Assembly (NCBI GenBank): GCA_944472135.2
Contig: OX235262.1
Span: 62,592,440-62,656,439 of the forward strand
Reading direction: 5' to 3'
From: Trichobilharzia regenti
Taxonomy: Eukaryota > Platyhelminthes > Trematoda > Strigeidida > Schistosomatidae
DNA length: 64,000 nt
The position numbers and the translations under genes were made by a program. The notes under the pieces were generated by a model. It searched no databases. It saw only the letters and a list, made by a program, of their open reading frames with translations, and was not told where the DNA came from. This document shows, piece by piece, positions 55,311 to 64,000 of this stretch (positions within the stretch are counted from its first letter, which is position 1; the number at the start of each line of letters is the position of its first letter).

Positions 55311-56219
55311 TGGAATCAGAGACTCAAATCTTCTCCTGCTTAAACTCCTCATCAGTTGGAAGTGTTCGAGTCTCACTGTTTGTTGTTTATCCCAGTAAGC
55401 AGATGTTAGTTCGATCAGTTATCCAACAGACTAGTGGACCACGTATGGCAGATGCCTTTTCTCGATACATGATGAATTTCTATTACTATTATTATTACTC
55501 CTTTATTCTTGAGATTTCTTGTTAACCTAGCTACAAAAAATGAACTGAATCGTTATCTGACAAACAAGCATTAAATACCTTCCTAAATTAGTCACGTTCT
55601 TCTGAAAGTGATAACTGTCTATTGTCAATTTTATTGCCTGGATGATATAATTTCCACCAATAATTCATATTTCTCTATGAACACGATTGACTTTTAATCA
55701 AGGAAACTAGAAATTATTCTCGTTTAGTAGTCACTCTTTGAGATGACAGATAACTTCTGGAAGTCTGTTTGTCGTTTGTCGTCTTCGAACTAAATGAGCT
55801 GAGAATGACGACAGACAAAGTGATCACTATTTTGTATCATGATGAACAGGATACACTTAGAAGGTATTGATAGTAATAGTAGTACACCTATTTGAATGAA
55901 TGATACAACAACACGGTTTCTGTTAACACAAACAAAAGAGAAGTCTAATATTTGACTTAGTGTAATCATATCAAAAGGAAGTAATACACTGAGGAGTGAT
56001 CACTAGCGGACGAAACAATCTACTCAATATTCTTTAGTAGTCAGTTTATAATTGAGAAAAAATTTAACACACTAACCAACAGTCAAACGCAATCATCATT
56101 CGGAGGTGTATTTTCCTCCACATACACACATTCTAACGTCTGAGTTCAATTCATTCTACATCTTATAGCGCAAATCACTATTATAATTTTTTTTACGATT
56201 TCATCACGGATCGACATCA
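55311..56219. other. Gene-free stretch
   Basis: Nothing recognisable between the LTR relics and the next element. ATCA at 56216-56219 is the left target duplication of that element. Confidence 0.45.
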
Positions 56220-56521
56220 TGTTGCGTGCGTTATTTAACTAAACTTGCGTACACGTATATTCTAGTACTTCTTCACTTTTATTAATGTGCGCAGACGTTG
56301 TGGCTACTCGACGCCCACAACGTAAAACCAAAAGGCACTTGCGAAGAGTACGATCGTGTATTATAGCAGTAGTCAAATTTCGAAATTGTGTCAAGGTAAT
56401 GTTCAACAGTAAATTCACAAATGTTTGCGAAGTACATATAAAATCGGTCTGTATACACATATAATACAAGTATACAAATTAGATTAAAAAGCATGTTTAC
56501 AGTTGGTATAGGGGTACTACA
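56220..56521 (-). repeat. Gypsy (third family) 3' LTR
   Basis: 302 bp, identical by eye to 59968-60269. It is the lower-coordinate, hence 3', LTR of the minus-strand element. Confidence 0.92.
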
Positions 56522-57129
56522 TAATTCCCCCACCAGAACACTGAAATATAAAAAAATACATTTAAGTGTTCGAAAATAACGCGTCAGCGCGATACGTAGC
56601 AGCGATAGTACACAGAAGGCGATTTATTAAGCTGAAAAATGAGCAGTTTAAAGCGGTTAATAACATCGATAATAAATGCGATAATCTGGGAAAGTAGGAT
56701 TGCTACTCATGATAGAACATATAAGGAACGATAAAATTGGCCGAGGATCTGTAGTCGGTAGACGAAAACGATACGTGAATAATAAGCGAGATGTGATTAA
56801 ATGTAATAATAAAGGAAATATCGATGTTAAAATAATAGTGACGTGATTTATGTATGAAAATATTAATCAGTTAAATGAATAGTCAAATGACAATTACGAA
56901 TAAAGATAATAAAAATGAAAATTCGTAGTAAGTTATATTTCGATGACTTGCACGTAACGTTTAGGCCAATGGACTCGTCTACCAGATCGTTGTTTTCGCA
57001 GGTTTCTCTGTCGACGTTGAAGCTTGTGTGGATGTAGGTGTTGGCACGTCGTTCAGCTGGTCCTTATCGTTGACTTCGAAATCGTCGAGGAACGCTGGTT
57101 TGACTCTGTCGATACTGATGGCTTCTGTT

Positions 57130-57540
57130 TTATTCAATCTTTCTATCGTGATAACTTTCTGAATGGGCCATCATAAGCGGGTTGAAGTGGTCGTTGTACA
57201 CCTTCTCTCCTGACGAAGACGTGAGTGTGTCTGTCAGTTGTGACGGGATGTATGACGCTCGTTCCTGCTGACGTGGAAGTGATATCTTTAGCTCGTTCAT
57301 GTGTCGTTTTAGCTGGTGCACGTAACCAGTCATATCGTGTGGAACTTGGTTACCCGGGGTGAAAAATTCTCCTGGTAATCGTAATGTTGTTCCATAGACT
57401 AGTTCGGAAACGCAGCAGCCAATATCTTTCTTTATAGTAGCTCGTATACCAAGTAGTACTAGTGGAAGTTTGGTTGACCAATCGTTTTGAGTCAAAGAAG
57501 CAGCGAGCGCAGCTTTGAGTTGTCGATGAAATCGTTCGAC
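57130..57540 (-). pseudogene. Integrase C-terminal part in shifted frame
   Basis: [37 protein letters not shown] and [15 protein letters not shown] continue the integrase after a small deletion near 57545 that breaks the frame. The catalytic Glu lies in VERFHRQLK, just on this side of the break. Confidence 0.8.
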
Positions 57541-58864
57541 TAGGATGATACGCTGTTGTTCGTATTCGTTTAATGCCTAGTAATTCAGTTAGCTGGTCAA
57601 AAAGTCGGCTTTCAAACTGGGCACCTCTGTCTGTAGTGATAATTGATGGGACACCAAAGTTGGCTATCCAGTTTTCGACTAAAGCTTTAGCTACCGTTTC
57701 AGCTGAGACGTCGATTAATGGAACTGCTACTGGCCAACGAGTAAATCTGTCAATGCAAGTTAAAATATAGTTGAAACCATTGGAAGGAGGCAGTGGACCA
57801 ACTATGTCTACATGTACATGGTCAAATCTAGAGTCGGGGTTAGGGAAGCGACCAAGTGGTGCTTTGGTGTGCCGGTTGATTTTGACTCTTTGACAGGACA
57901 AGCAATTTCGTGTCCACTTCTTAACGTCGCTGTTAATGTTTGGCCAGATAAATCTTTCTCTTAGTAGCTTGGTAGTAGCGCTCACACCAGGATGCGACAA
58001 GTTATGTAACTTCTCGAATACTGTATGTCTCATAGCTATTGGAACGAAAGGTCGATATTTACCCGTAGAGGTGTCGCAGATAACTTTTGTCGTGCCAAAA
58101 GGAATTGCCTCGAGGTTTAGAGATGTTGTTTTAGAAGACATGATCTTTTTGAGTTCGGCGTCATCTCGTTGTAAGTTTGAGAGATGTTCGTAGTCGATGT
58201 CTGGGCATACAATGTTATCAATGTGCATACGTGATAAAGCGTCTGCCACTTCATTGTTTTTACCCTTTATGTGTCGCAGATCGGAGGTGACTTGGGATAT
58301 AAACTCGAGATGTCGTAGTTCGCGCGGAGAGTAATTAACCTGCTTTGCTGATAAAGCTTTCGTTGGAGCTTTATGGTCTGTTGATCGGAAAGATGGTTGT
58401 AGAATGTCAGGAAACTGATCTGCCGAGTCGGTATATGGAGGTGCTGGTGTGCGTGTGACCATCAAGTTCAACGATGATGCACGGCTAATCGTACCAGCGA
58501 TGTACTTTTTATTGAGCGAGTCTATAAGCTTAGGGCTTATCGGATCAACTAGCAGTTTGTGTTGCTGTAGAAAATCTATACCAAGGATTGGGGATGGAAC
58601 GTCTGCAATTATGAAAGACCAAGTGTAGGTATTCTGCAGACCAAAATCTAAAGTCATTCGTTTACTTCCATATGTAACAATATTAGACTTATTAACGGCT
58701 TGGAGCGTAACTGCAGGGTCAGGATGTTGACGTTCCTGCGTAGACGGAGGGAGAACACTAACCTCTGCTCCTGTGTCGACTAAGAATGTAGTACCGGTAT
58801 TTCTATCTGTTACATAAAACAAACGACTGCTAGATCGTAGATTGCCAACAGTAGAAGTTTTCAT
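57350..58864 (-). CDS. Gypsy Pol with protease and integrase, RT removed in frame
   Basis: 504 codons. Protease [15 protein letters not shown] (about residue 29) and [15 protein letters not shown]. At about residue 177 [19 protein letters not shown] joins the protease-RT linker straight to the end of RNase H, where relatives read TDHKPL. Then [18 protein letters not shown]. Integrase follows with H-H-C-C (HNLSHPG ... CLSCQ), [10 protein letters not shown] and [11 protein letters not shown]. The last about 50 codons after AYHPS are out of frame. The whole RT and most of RNase H, normally some 500 residues, are missing without loss of frame. Confidence 0.88.
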   Translation of the reverse strand: MKTSTVGNLRSSSRLFYVTDRNTGTTFLVDTGAEVSVLPPSTQERQHPDPAVTLQAVNKSNIVTYGSKRMTLDFGLQNTYTWSFIIADVPSPILGIDFLQQHKLLVDPISPKLIDSLNKKYIAGTISRASSLNLMVTRTPAPPYTDSADQFPDILQPSFRSTDHKAPTKALSAKQVNYSPRELRHLEFISQVTSDLRHIKGKNNEVADALSRMHIDNIVCPDIDYEHLSNLQRDDAELKKIMSSKTTSLNLEAIPFGTTKVICDTSTGKYRPFVPIAMRHTVFEKLHNLSHPGVSATTKLLRERFIWPNINSDVKKWTRNCLSCQRVKINRHTKAPLGRFPNPDSRFDHVHVDIVGPLPPSNGFNYILTCIDRFTRWPVAVPLIDVSAETVAKALVENWIANFGVPSIITTDRGAQFESRLFDQLTELLGIKRIRTTAYHPSRTISSTTQSCARCFFDSKRLVNQTSTSTTWYTSYYKERYWLLRFRTSLWNNITITRRIFHPG

Positions 58865-58869
58865 ACATG

Positions 58870-59420
58870 ACGATATATCTTTTGGTTTAGCCTGAAAGTT
58901 GCAAGGTGAACGACACCGTCGTGCATTGCTTCCGTAACTACGGTGGTACCAGCAAATATTGTCGTGATGGTGACGTGCTAGGTGACCGAGAAAGACGTCG
59001 ACGAGACGAGCTTCTAGAACGGCCTGGTCGTGTGCGTGTGGTCAGTGCTGCTAACTGACTCAGTAAGGTGTCGACTTTGTGTTCTAGAGTCTGTATCCTG
59101 TCGTCAGTGTCTGGTATTCTGCTAGTGGAAGCAACAGATTGAGGTGTTGACCTCTCGTACATGCGATCCGCGATTTTGGCGAGCTTTTCTATGTCAATGT
59201 CGTCGTCTCCGAAAGCGAGAACTTGCTGAATGTTTGCAGGAAGTCGTCGCAGCCAGATTTGGTAAAAGAGACGGTTATCGATTTCTCTTCCTGCTGCTAG
59301 GCTTTGCATGTGCCTCATGAGTTGCGATGGGGTTTTATCACCTAGCTCTACATTGCTTAACAAACGATCGAGTGCTTGCCTATCTGAAAGCGAAGTGCAT
59401 CGAAGTACGTCTTCCTTCAA
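58870..59420 (-). CDS. Gypsy Gag, C-terminal part
   Basis: [38 protein letters not shown] and [11 protein letters not shown] are typical of schistosome gypsy gag. An Arg/Ser-rich tail follows. A frame change near 58955 leads into [14 protein letters not shown] and a CNF motif, a CCHC-like finger that precedes pol. Confidence 0.8.
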
Positions 59421-59452
59421 CTTGTCGTAAGGAGCGTCTGTGCTGGGTTGAA

Positions 59453-59700
59453 CTATGTGTTGTCGTCTGGTAGTACTGTACTCAAAATGCCGAATTTAGC
59501 CGTCTGTGATGTGAGCTTATTGACGGTGAAATAATGTTCCAGTCGTACAAACCAAAGATGGGGGTCTTTGGACTTAAAAACTGGTACAGTAAGAGAAATA
59601 GTACTAACAGATCCCAGCTCTAAGTTATTAGAGGTATTGGAAAACATGGTACAATTCGTAGAAAAATGGTTTAACAGTAACAAAACAGCAAAAATTATGC
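59453..59700 (-). CDS. Gypsy Gag, N-terminal part
   Basis: VPVFKSKDPHLWFVRLEHYF and FGILSTVLPDD form the capsid start. A TAG at 59453 follows a one-base frame slip; the next frame continues [20 protein letters not shown]. Confidence 0.75.
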
Positions 59701-59967
59701 ACACTAAGGATATGGCAAAACAGAAAAACATGCAATGCAGATGCTTACCACAGATTACTGCAAGTTGTGTGATGAGAAAGTACAAGAATGAGTTCGAAAT
59801 GTCTATTATATGTATATATATAGATCCGATAAAGTTAGGGTATAAATAATCCAGCACGTGTAATGATGCGTCGTGGTGAACAAGTTGTCGTCGGAGTCAA
59901 CGAGTTATCGTCGCGGTGAACAAGTTGTCATCGAGCTCATCAATTTATCACGTCGGGCTCACCAATT

Positions 59968-60269
59968 TGTTGCGTGCGTTATTTAACTAAACTTGCGTAC
60001 ACGTATATTCTAGTACTTCTTCACTTTTATTAATGTGCGCAGACGTTGTGGCTACTCGACGCCCACAACGTAAAACCAAAAGGCACTTGCGAAGAGTACG
60101 ATCGTGTATTATAGCAGTAGTCAAATTTCGAAATTGTGTCAAGGTAATGTTCAACAGTAAATTCACAAATGTTTGCGAAGTACATATAAAATCGGTCTGT
60201 ATACACATATAATACAAGTATACAAATTAGATTAAAAAGCATGTTTACAGTTGGTATAGGGGTACTACA
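59968..60269 (-). repeat. Gypsy (third family) 5' LTR
   Basis: 302 bp, identical by eye to 56220-56521. Confidence 0.92.
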
Positions 60270-60273
60270 ATCA

Positions 60274-60465
60274 GTTAGAGAACCATTGAAAACTTAAGAG
60301 TACTGGACAGCTGTTTCATCCTAGTTTGGGAATCACCGGTAGTACGCACCCATCAGCAGCGTTCACACGCAAGACCTTCCAGTTACAGGGCAAGCTGGTA
60401 TACAATTCAGCCAATGGGACCCGATTCAATGGCCAGTGCATGAATTCTAGCTCCTATCAATTCGT
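60274..60465 (-). repeat. SM-alpha-like SINE with hammerhead relic (copy A)
   Basis: On the minus strand, a tRNA-like head (GGTCCCATTGGCTGAATTG ... CTGTAACTGGAAGGTCTTG) is followed by a hammerhead-like core GGTGATTCCCAAACTAGGA then GAAAC (GTTTC at 60313-60317 on plus). It ends CAATGGTTCTCTAAC. The CUGANGA box is mutated to CCGGTGA. Confidence 0.65.
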
Positions 60466-61269
60466 GATTTAGCGCGACCCCAACCAATGTCCTCCGTGGG
60501 GCATCCATCCTCACACATGACTGGATGGATGTTACTTGTAATCAAAGGATTTATATTCTGTCACTACAAGGAGGGAAATACAATGTGGTAAGTGAATGTT
60601 ACTCATTTAACCAAATCAAGTGTCGACACTTGTATAAGAATAAAATTCCCCATCTCGGTTGCTAACCTCAATAATAACCACCACTCCTACTGTCACTACT
60701 AACGCTAATGTCATCTGTTTCTGTGATCATTCTTGAATGATACTACCATCCTAATTGAAGAATACACAGAATGATAACAGTATGAAATATATTGTCTCAT
60801 CTTGCATAGGGAAGTGAGTTGTTGCCTGTGGGTTTGAGGTCAAACCATATGAGAAATTTTGATAGAGTTTCCTCTTTCTAACAGATGATAAATCCGTATC
60901 AGTCTTCAATTATTCTCTCATTGACATTGCTGAGATATGGTAAGATAATTGCAGTCGACTCTCAGAGATTTCATTCTTAATGATATAATAAAAAGTAAAT
61001 GTAGAATTAAATTCATTATTATTTGGAAACACCTACTGTCTCAACTTCCAATTTCACACTTTATTAGTGTTGCTGTCAGCGTTGATTGTGAGTCATTTTC
61101 ATTTCTAAACGTTACATAATATTATGCAAGTTTAATTTCATCTTCAGTGACCACTCACCATCTCAGATACTTCTCTCAGTGTTTGACAACCTGATGTTCC
61201 TCTCCTCCCATGATTTTCAAGAGAAAACGTAGTTGTGAACAGTCAGCCGGAGTGTAAACAGATAGTAGT

Positions 61270-61485
61270 GCGTCGGTCGCACAGCGGTAGAATGCTTGCC
61301 AACTACTCAGGTGGTTAGGGGTTCTATCCCCTTTACCTCACCAAACCAGTAATAAGACTGGTAAAGAGGGAATGCTGGACATGAGGCTAGCAAACCCAAC
61401 TCTAAAAAATAAATACTACTACTACTGAAACTTCAGAGCTGTAGCTTGAAGCCATATGTTGCACTAGGAACGTAAAAAGAATAAA
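61270..61485 (+). repeat. tRNA-Gly-like SINE
   Basis: GCGTCGGTCGCACAGCGG head, degraded B-box GGTTCTATCCC, tail CTTTACCTCACCAAACCAG, and a 3' part GTAGCTTGAAGCCATATGTT shared with 53970-54010. Confidence 0.6.
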
Positions 61486-62811
61486 AAACTTAGTAACTTG
61501 TCGTTCATTGATCCATTCACATGACAACTGGAGATCAAGCTGAGTGATTGATTGTGGTGAAACGAAGATCTAGTTAGCGGTTTTGCGTTGTAAGTGAGAC
61601 AATAGAACATTGGACGAGGGATTTTACCGGATGTCGCTTGTGTGAATCATGTAGGCTACATACTGGCTTTCCATTCCACCATCGAACATCACCCGCTAAA
61701 TCAATAGCAGTCTGAAAATATACGACCACCTTAGATGGACTCATCATCCATTGAATACCTCATGAAAAGTGTGTAGTTGTAAACTTGAAATGTAAGGTTG
61801 GTGATGAGCGGGTCAATACAAGAGTGGAATACAAAGTGGCATGAAAGAGTAGAACAGATAGATAAAGTGTATTCATAGCTTTTTACCACAATATTTGGAC
61901 ACTGACTAGTTGCTTATTCGTCGCTGCGGAATACTGTCATTCAGACGAAGACGATTTTAAAGAGTGTTGATTTGCAACCACAGATACCTATGTTCATTAT
62001 CTTGTGTTTGTTGGAACAGTTAATCAGTAGTCATCAGTTAATATCCATCATCATGAAGACCAATGATATGCATTCGTTTCATGAACAGTCTGACTTCCTC
62101 TGCTCTCCCCCCACCTTTCTATTATGGTATATTTGAAATTCGAATGAGAATAATTCCTCCGATGACTCGTCATCACATACATCTTGAAATACTGATTTTG
62201 CAAGTATTCGACTTATTTCGAGGTAAACCATCTGACCAACTGACATCCTTCTGGGAATAAGACAGCATGGAACAAGTATCCTGTTTACCCTACTTTGTGA
62301 TAACACCAACATGACCATGATGTGAATTTGAGTTTGCAAGGCGAGCACATTCATCATTCATCTAGTCAGTGATTCACAGTTGAAGACATGTGAGAGACCG
62401 AAACCTCTGTTGTTGGGATGTTCGCTTAAACAGTGTTATTGAACTTGGTTTGCAAGAATGTATTGCAATCTGATCGGATGTGCATTAGTTAAAAGCACAA
62501 CTCAAAACACCTATGCATCTGGAGTCAGGCTGGAAGTTTATTCACTTGATAATTAGTCAATATAACTCCATCTACATATATTTTAGCCGTCGTCATATTG
62601 TGATAACAGTATAGTGAACTACAGACCAATAATTTCTACACTCTGACTTGTGGTCACTCAGTTGATTACAGAATCGACTTCCTGTGTAAAACAGTTTCAA
62701 GTAACAAACTCGTTCCCATGTCTCTCTGATGTTGTTGTATATGACTTCTTATCGTATAATAAAATGAGGTTACATGCATGATCAAAATAATTTGTATATT
62801 GAGCTGAGATT

Positions 62812-62965
62812 GGTTAGAGAACCATTGGAAAACTTGGGAGTACTGGATAGTTGTTTCGTCCTAGCTTTGGACTCGTTATCAGTACACACTCACCGGGGTT
62901 CGAACCCACAACCTTCCGGTTTCAAGATAAGCTCGTGAACAGTAGGGTGCAGCAGGTCGGGTGTG
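62812..62965 (-). repeat. SM-alpha-like SINE with hammerhead core (copy B)
   Basis: Minus strand: B-box GGGTTCGAACCC (near 62910), then CTGAT-AAC-GAGTCC, loop AAAGCTA, GGAC and GAAAC. Stem II (GTCC/GGAC) is perfect. The CUGANGA box carries three extra bases (62873-62880 region). It ends CAATGGTTCTCTAACC at 62812. Confidence 0.7.
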
Positions 62966-63030
62966 AGGACAAATACTTGCCAAAGACATTGGCTAAGGGT
63001 CGTGCTATCTCGTGAATTGGCAGAAGTTAG

Positions 63031-63198
63031 AATTCATGTGCCATTGGATCGGGTCCCAGTGGCTTAATGGTATACGAGCTCGCCTTGTAACCAGAAGGTC
63101 CTGGGTTCGAACCCTGCTGAAGAGTCCCACACTAGGTTGGCGAAACAGTTGTCTGTCCAGTACTCCTTTCAGGTTTTCCAATGGTTCTCTCACCAGTG
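63031..63198 (+). repeat. SM-alpha-like SINE, tRNA head plus hammerhead core (copy C)
   Basis: Plus strand: A-box TGGCTTAATGG (63060-63070), CTTGTAACCAGAAGGTCCTG like a tRNA-Thr(UGU) anticodon arm, B-box GGTTCGAACCC (63104-63114), CTGAAGA matching CUGANGA (63117-63123), then GAAAC (63142-63146). It ends CAATGGTTCTCTCACCAG. Stem II is imperfect. It points away from copy B about 70 bp to its left. Confidence 0.72.
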
Positions 63199-64000
63199 TC
63201 AGCTCATGATGAAATCCTATAACCAATCAAATCCCCACAAATCAACACTTAAATTTGAATATTTTTAGTGTCAAAGTATAATTCGTCGGTAGCATAGTAA
63301 AGATGAGTGCAGAATGGGAGTGAATACTATCATTTATTGAGTGCAATGCTAGTGCACACAGCTAACGAGTACCAAAAGAAAATGGGCTAGCACTCCTAGC
63401 CTCCGTTAATCAGATAACACTGAACTGTAACAAAAAATGATGTGACTCGACTCATGTTGATTCACTGTTTGATTAAGAGAGGAAATTAGTCAGTCGTACC
63501 AATGGAGAAATGTCTGACATAGTGAAATATTACCTGTATATTGGTTTATCACATAGCACAATTCATAACCTGGAATATAAAATTCCCCATAGAAATGAGA
63601 CAAAGATGAGTTTGTCTCCTTGATACTTCGACTGAGATGAACTAAGCCAAACATGATGAGGTGGTATTCTATTCAATCTAAAACTCACTACTCCATACAT
63701 TGTCACCCATACAAAATCAGACTTTTCTTCTCTTGTCTTTGTTCTCCTTCTAGTTCAAATGTCTTCTCTCTACACATGGTATGTGCATGTTTATTTATGT
63801 GTGTCTGTGTGTTGTACTGTGAATATACCCCAGAGTTGTCTTTCTACTTAATATTTCCTTTTTATGAGAAGGCATTGAAAAGTGGTTATTAAATACATAT
63901 GGGGCAACTTTGCTCAACTTCTTAGATCAAATTAGTTTTTGCCTTATTTAGCTGGGATGAGTCATTAACCTTCTTCTCTCCCTCTCCCCACTACTCTTCC
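63199..64000. other. Gene-free stretch at right edge
   Basis: No coding region or repeat recognised. The final 40 bases are pyrimidine-rich. Confidence 0.4.

Larger units (their letters stand above)
56220..60269 (-). mobile_element. Young non-autonomous Ty3/gypsy element (third family), RT deleted
   Basis: LTRs 56220-56521 and 59968-60269 (302 bp each) are identical by eye, with minus-strand ends TGTAGTACCCC and ACGCAACA. ATCA flanks both sides (56216-56219, 60270-60273). A primer-binding-site-like TGGTGAGCCCGACGTGA lies 3-4 nt inside the 5' LTR (minus strand, about 59964). Gag and a pol lacking RT and most of RNase H follow. Identical LTRs mean recent insertion, so the enzymes came from another element. 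Confidence 0.9.

Overview
The window looks like nuclear DNA of a schistosome or a close blood-fluke relative. Three things suggest this. One host gene has very short 5' introns (46, 48, 31 and 37 bp) followed by kilobase-long ones, a known pattern in Schistosoma. The repeats include BEL/Pao and Ty3/gypsy LTR elements, non-LTR reverse transcriptases and a Merlin-like DNA transposon remnant. There are also SINEs that join a tRNA-like head to a hammerhead-ribozyme-like core, the arrangement known from the schistosome SM-alpha family. The species cannot be named from this sequence alone.

Positions 870-12532 (minus strand) hold the only clear host gene: the 5' part of a Mi-2/CHD3-4-5 chromatin remodeller. 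I reconstruct eight exons with matching phases, from a start codon at 12532 to a donor at 869. They encode a CHDN domain, two PHD fingers, paired chromodomains and the first RecA-like half of the SNF2 motor. The second motor half and the C-terminus lie beyond the left edge. Introns 5 and 7 carry LINE and SINE copies. Exon 8 has one apparent one-base deletion in a G run.

Positions 12533-17033 are gene-free except for an 855-bp inverted-repeat element at 14484-15338 with both ends of a Merlin-like transposase.

Positions 17034-34295 are a cluster of BEL/Pao elements. One copy (26388-30332) has gag, protease, reverse transcriptase and RNase H but loses its integrase. Three copies belong to a gag-only family: LTR, a gag-like ORF of up to 675 codons with a membrane-like C-terminal segment, a 1.1-kb tail with three hairpin units about 193 bp apart, then LTR. 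Two of these form an inverted composite (17034-24822). The third (30333-34295) sits inside the pol-bearing element.

Positions 38065-45180 hold an older gag-only BEL composite, split at 39859-44322 by a Ty3/gypsy element flanked by a 4-bp duplication. Positions 45877-55310 hold two degraded copies of a second gypsy family and a solo LTR related to the first. Positions 56220-60269 are a young gypsy element of a third family: its two 302-bp LTRs are identical by eye, yet its pol lacks reverse transcriptase. Positions 60270-63200 contain tRNA-derived SINEs, three with hammerhead-like cores. Apart from the Mi-2 exons, nearly all recognisable coding sequence in the window is transposable-element derived.
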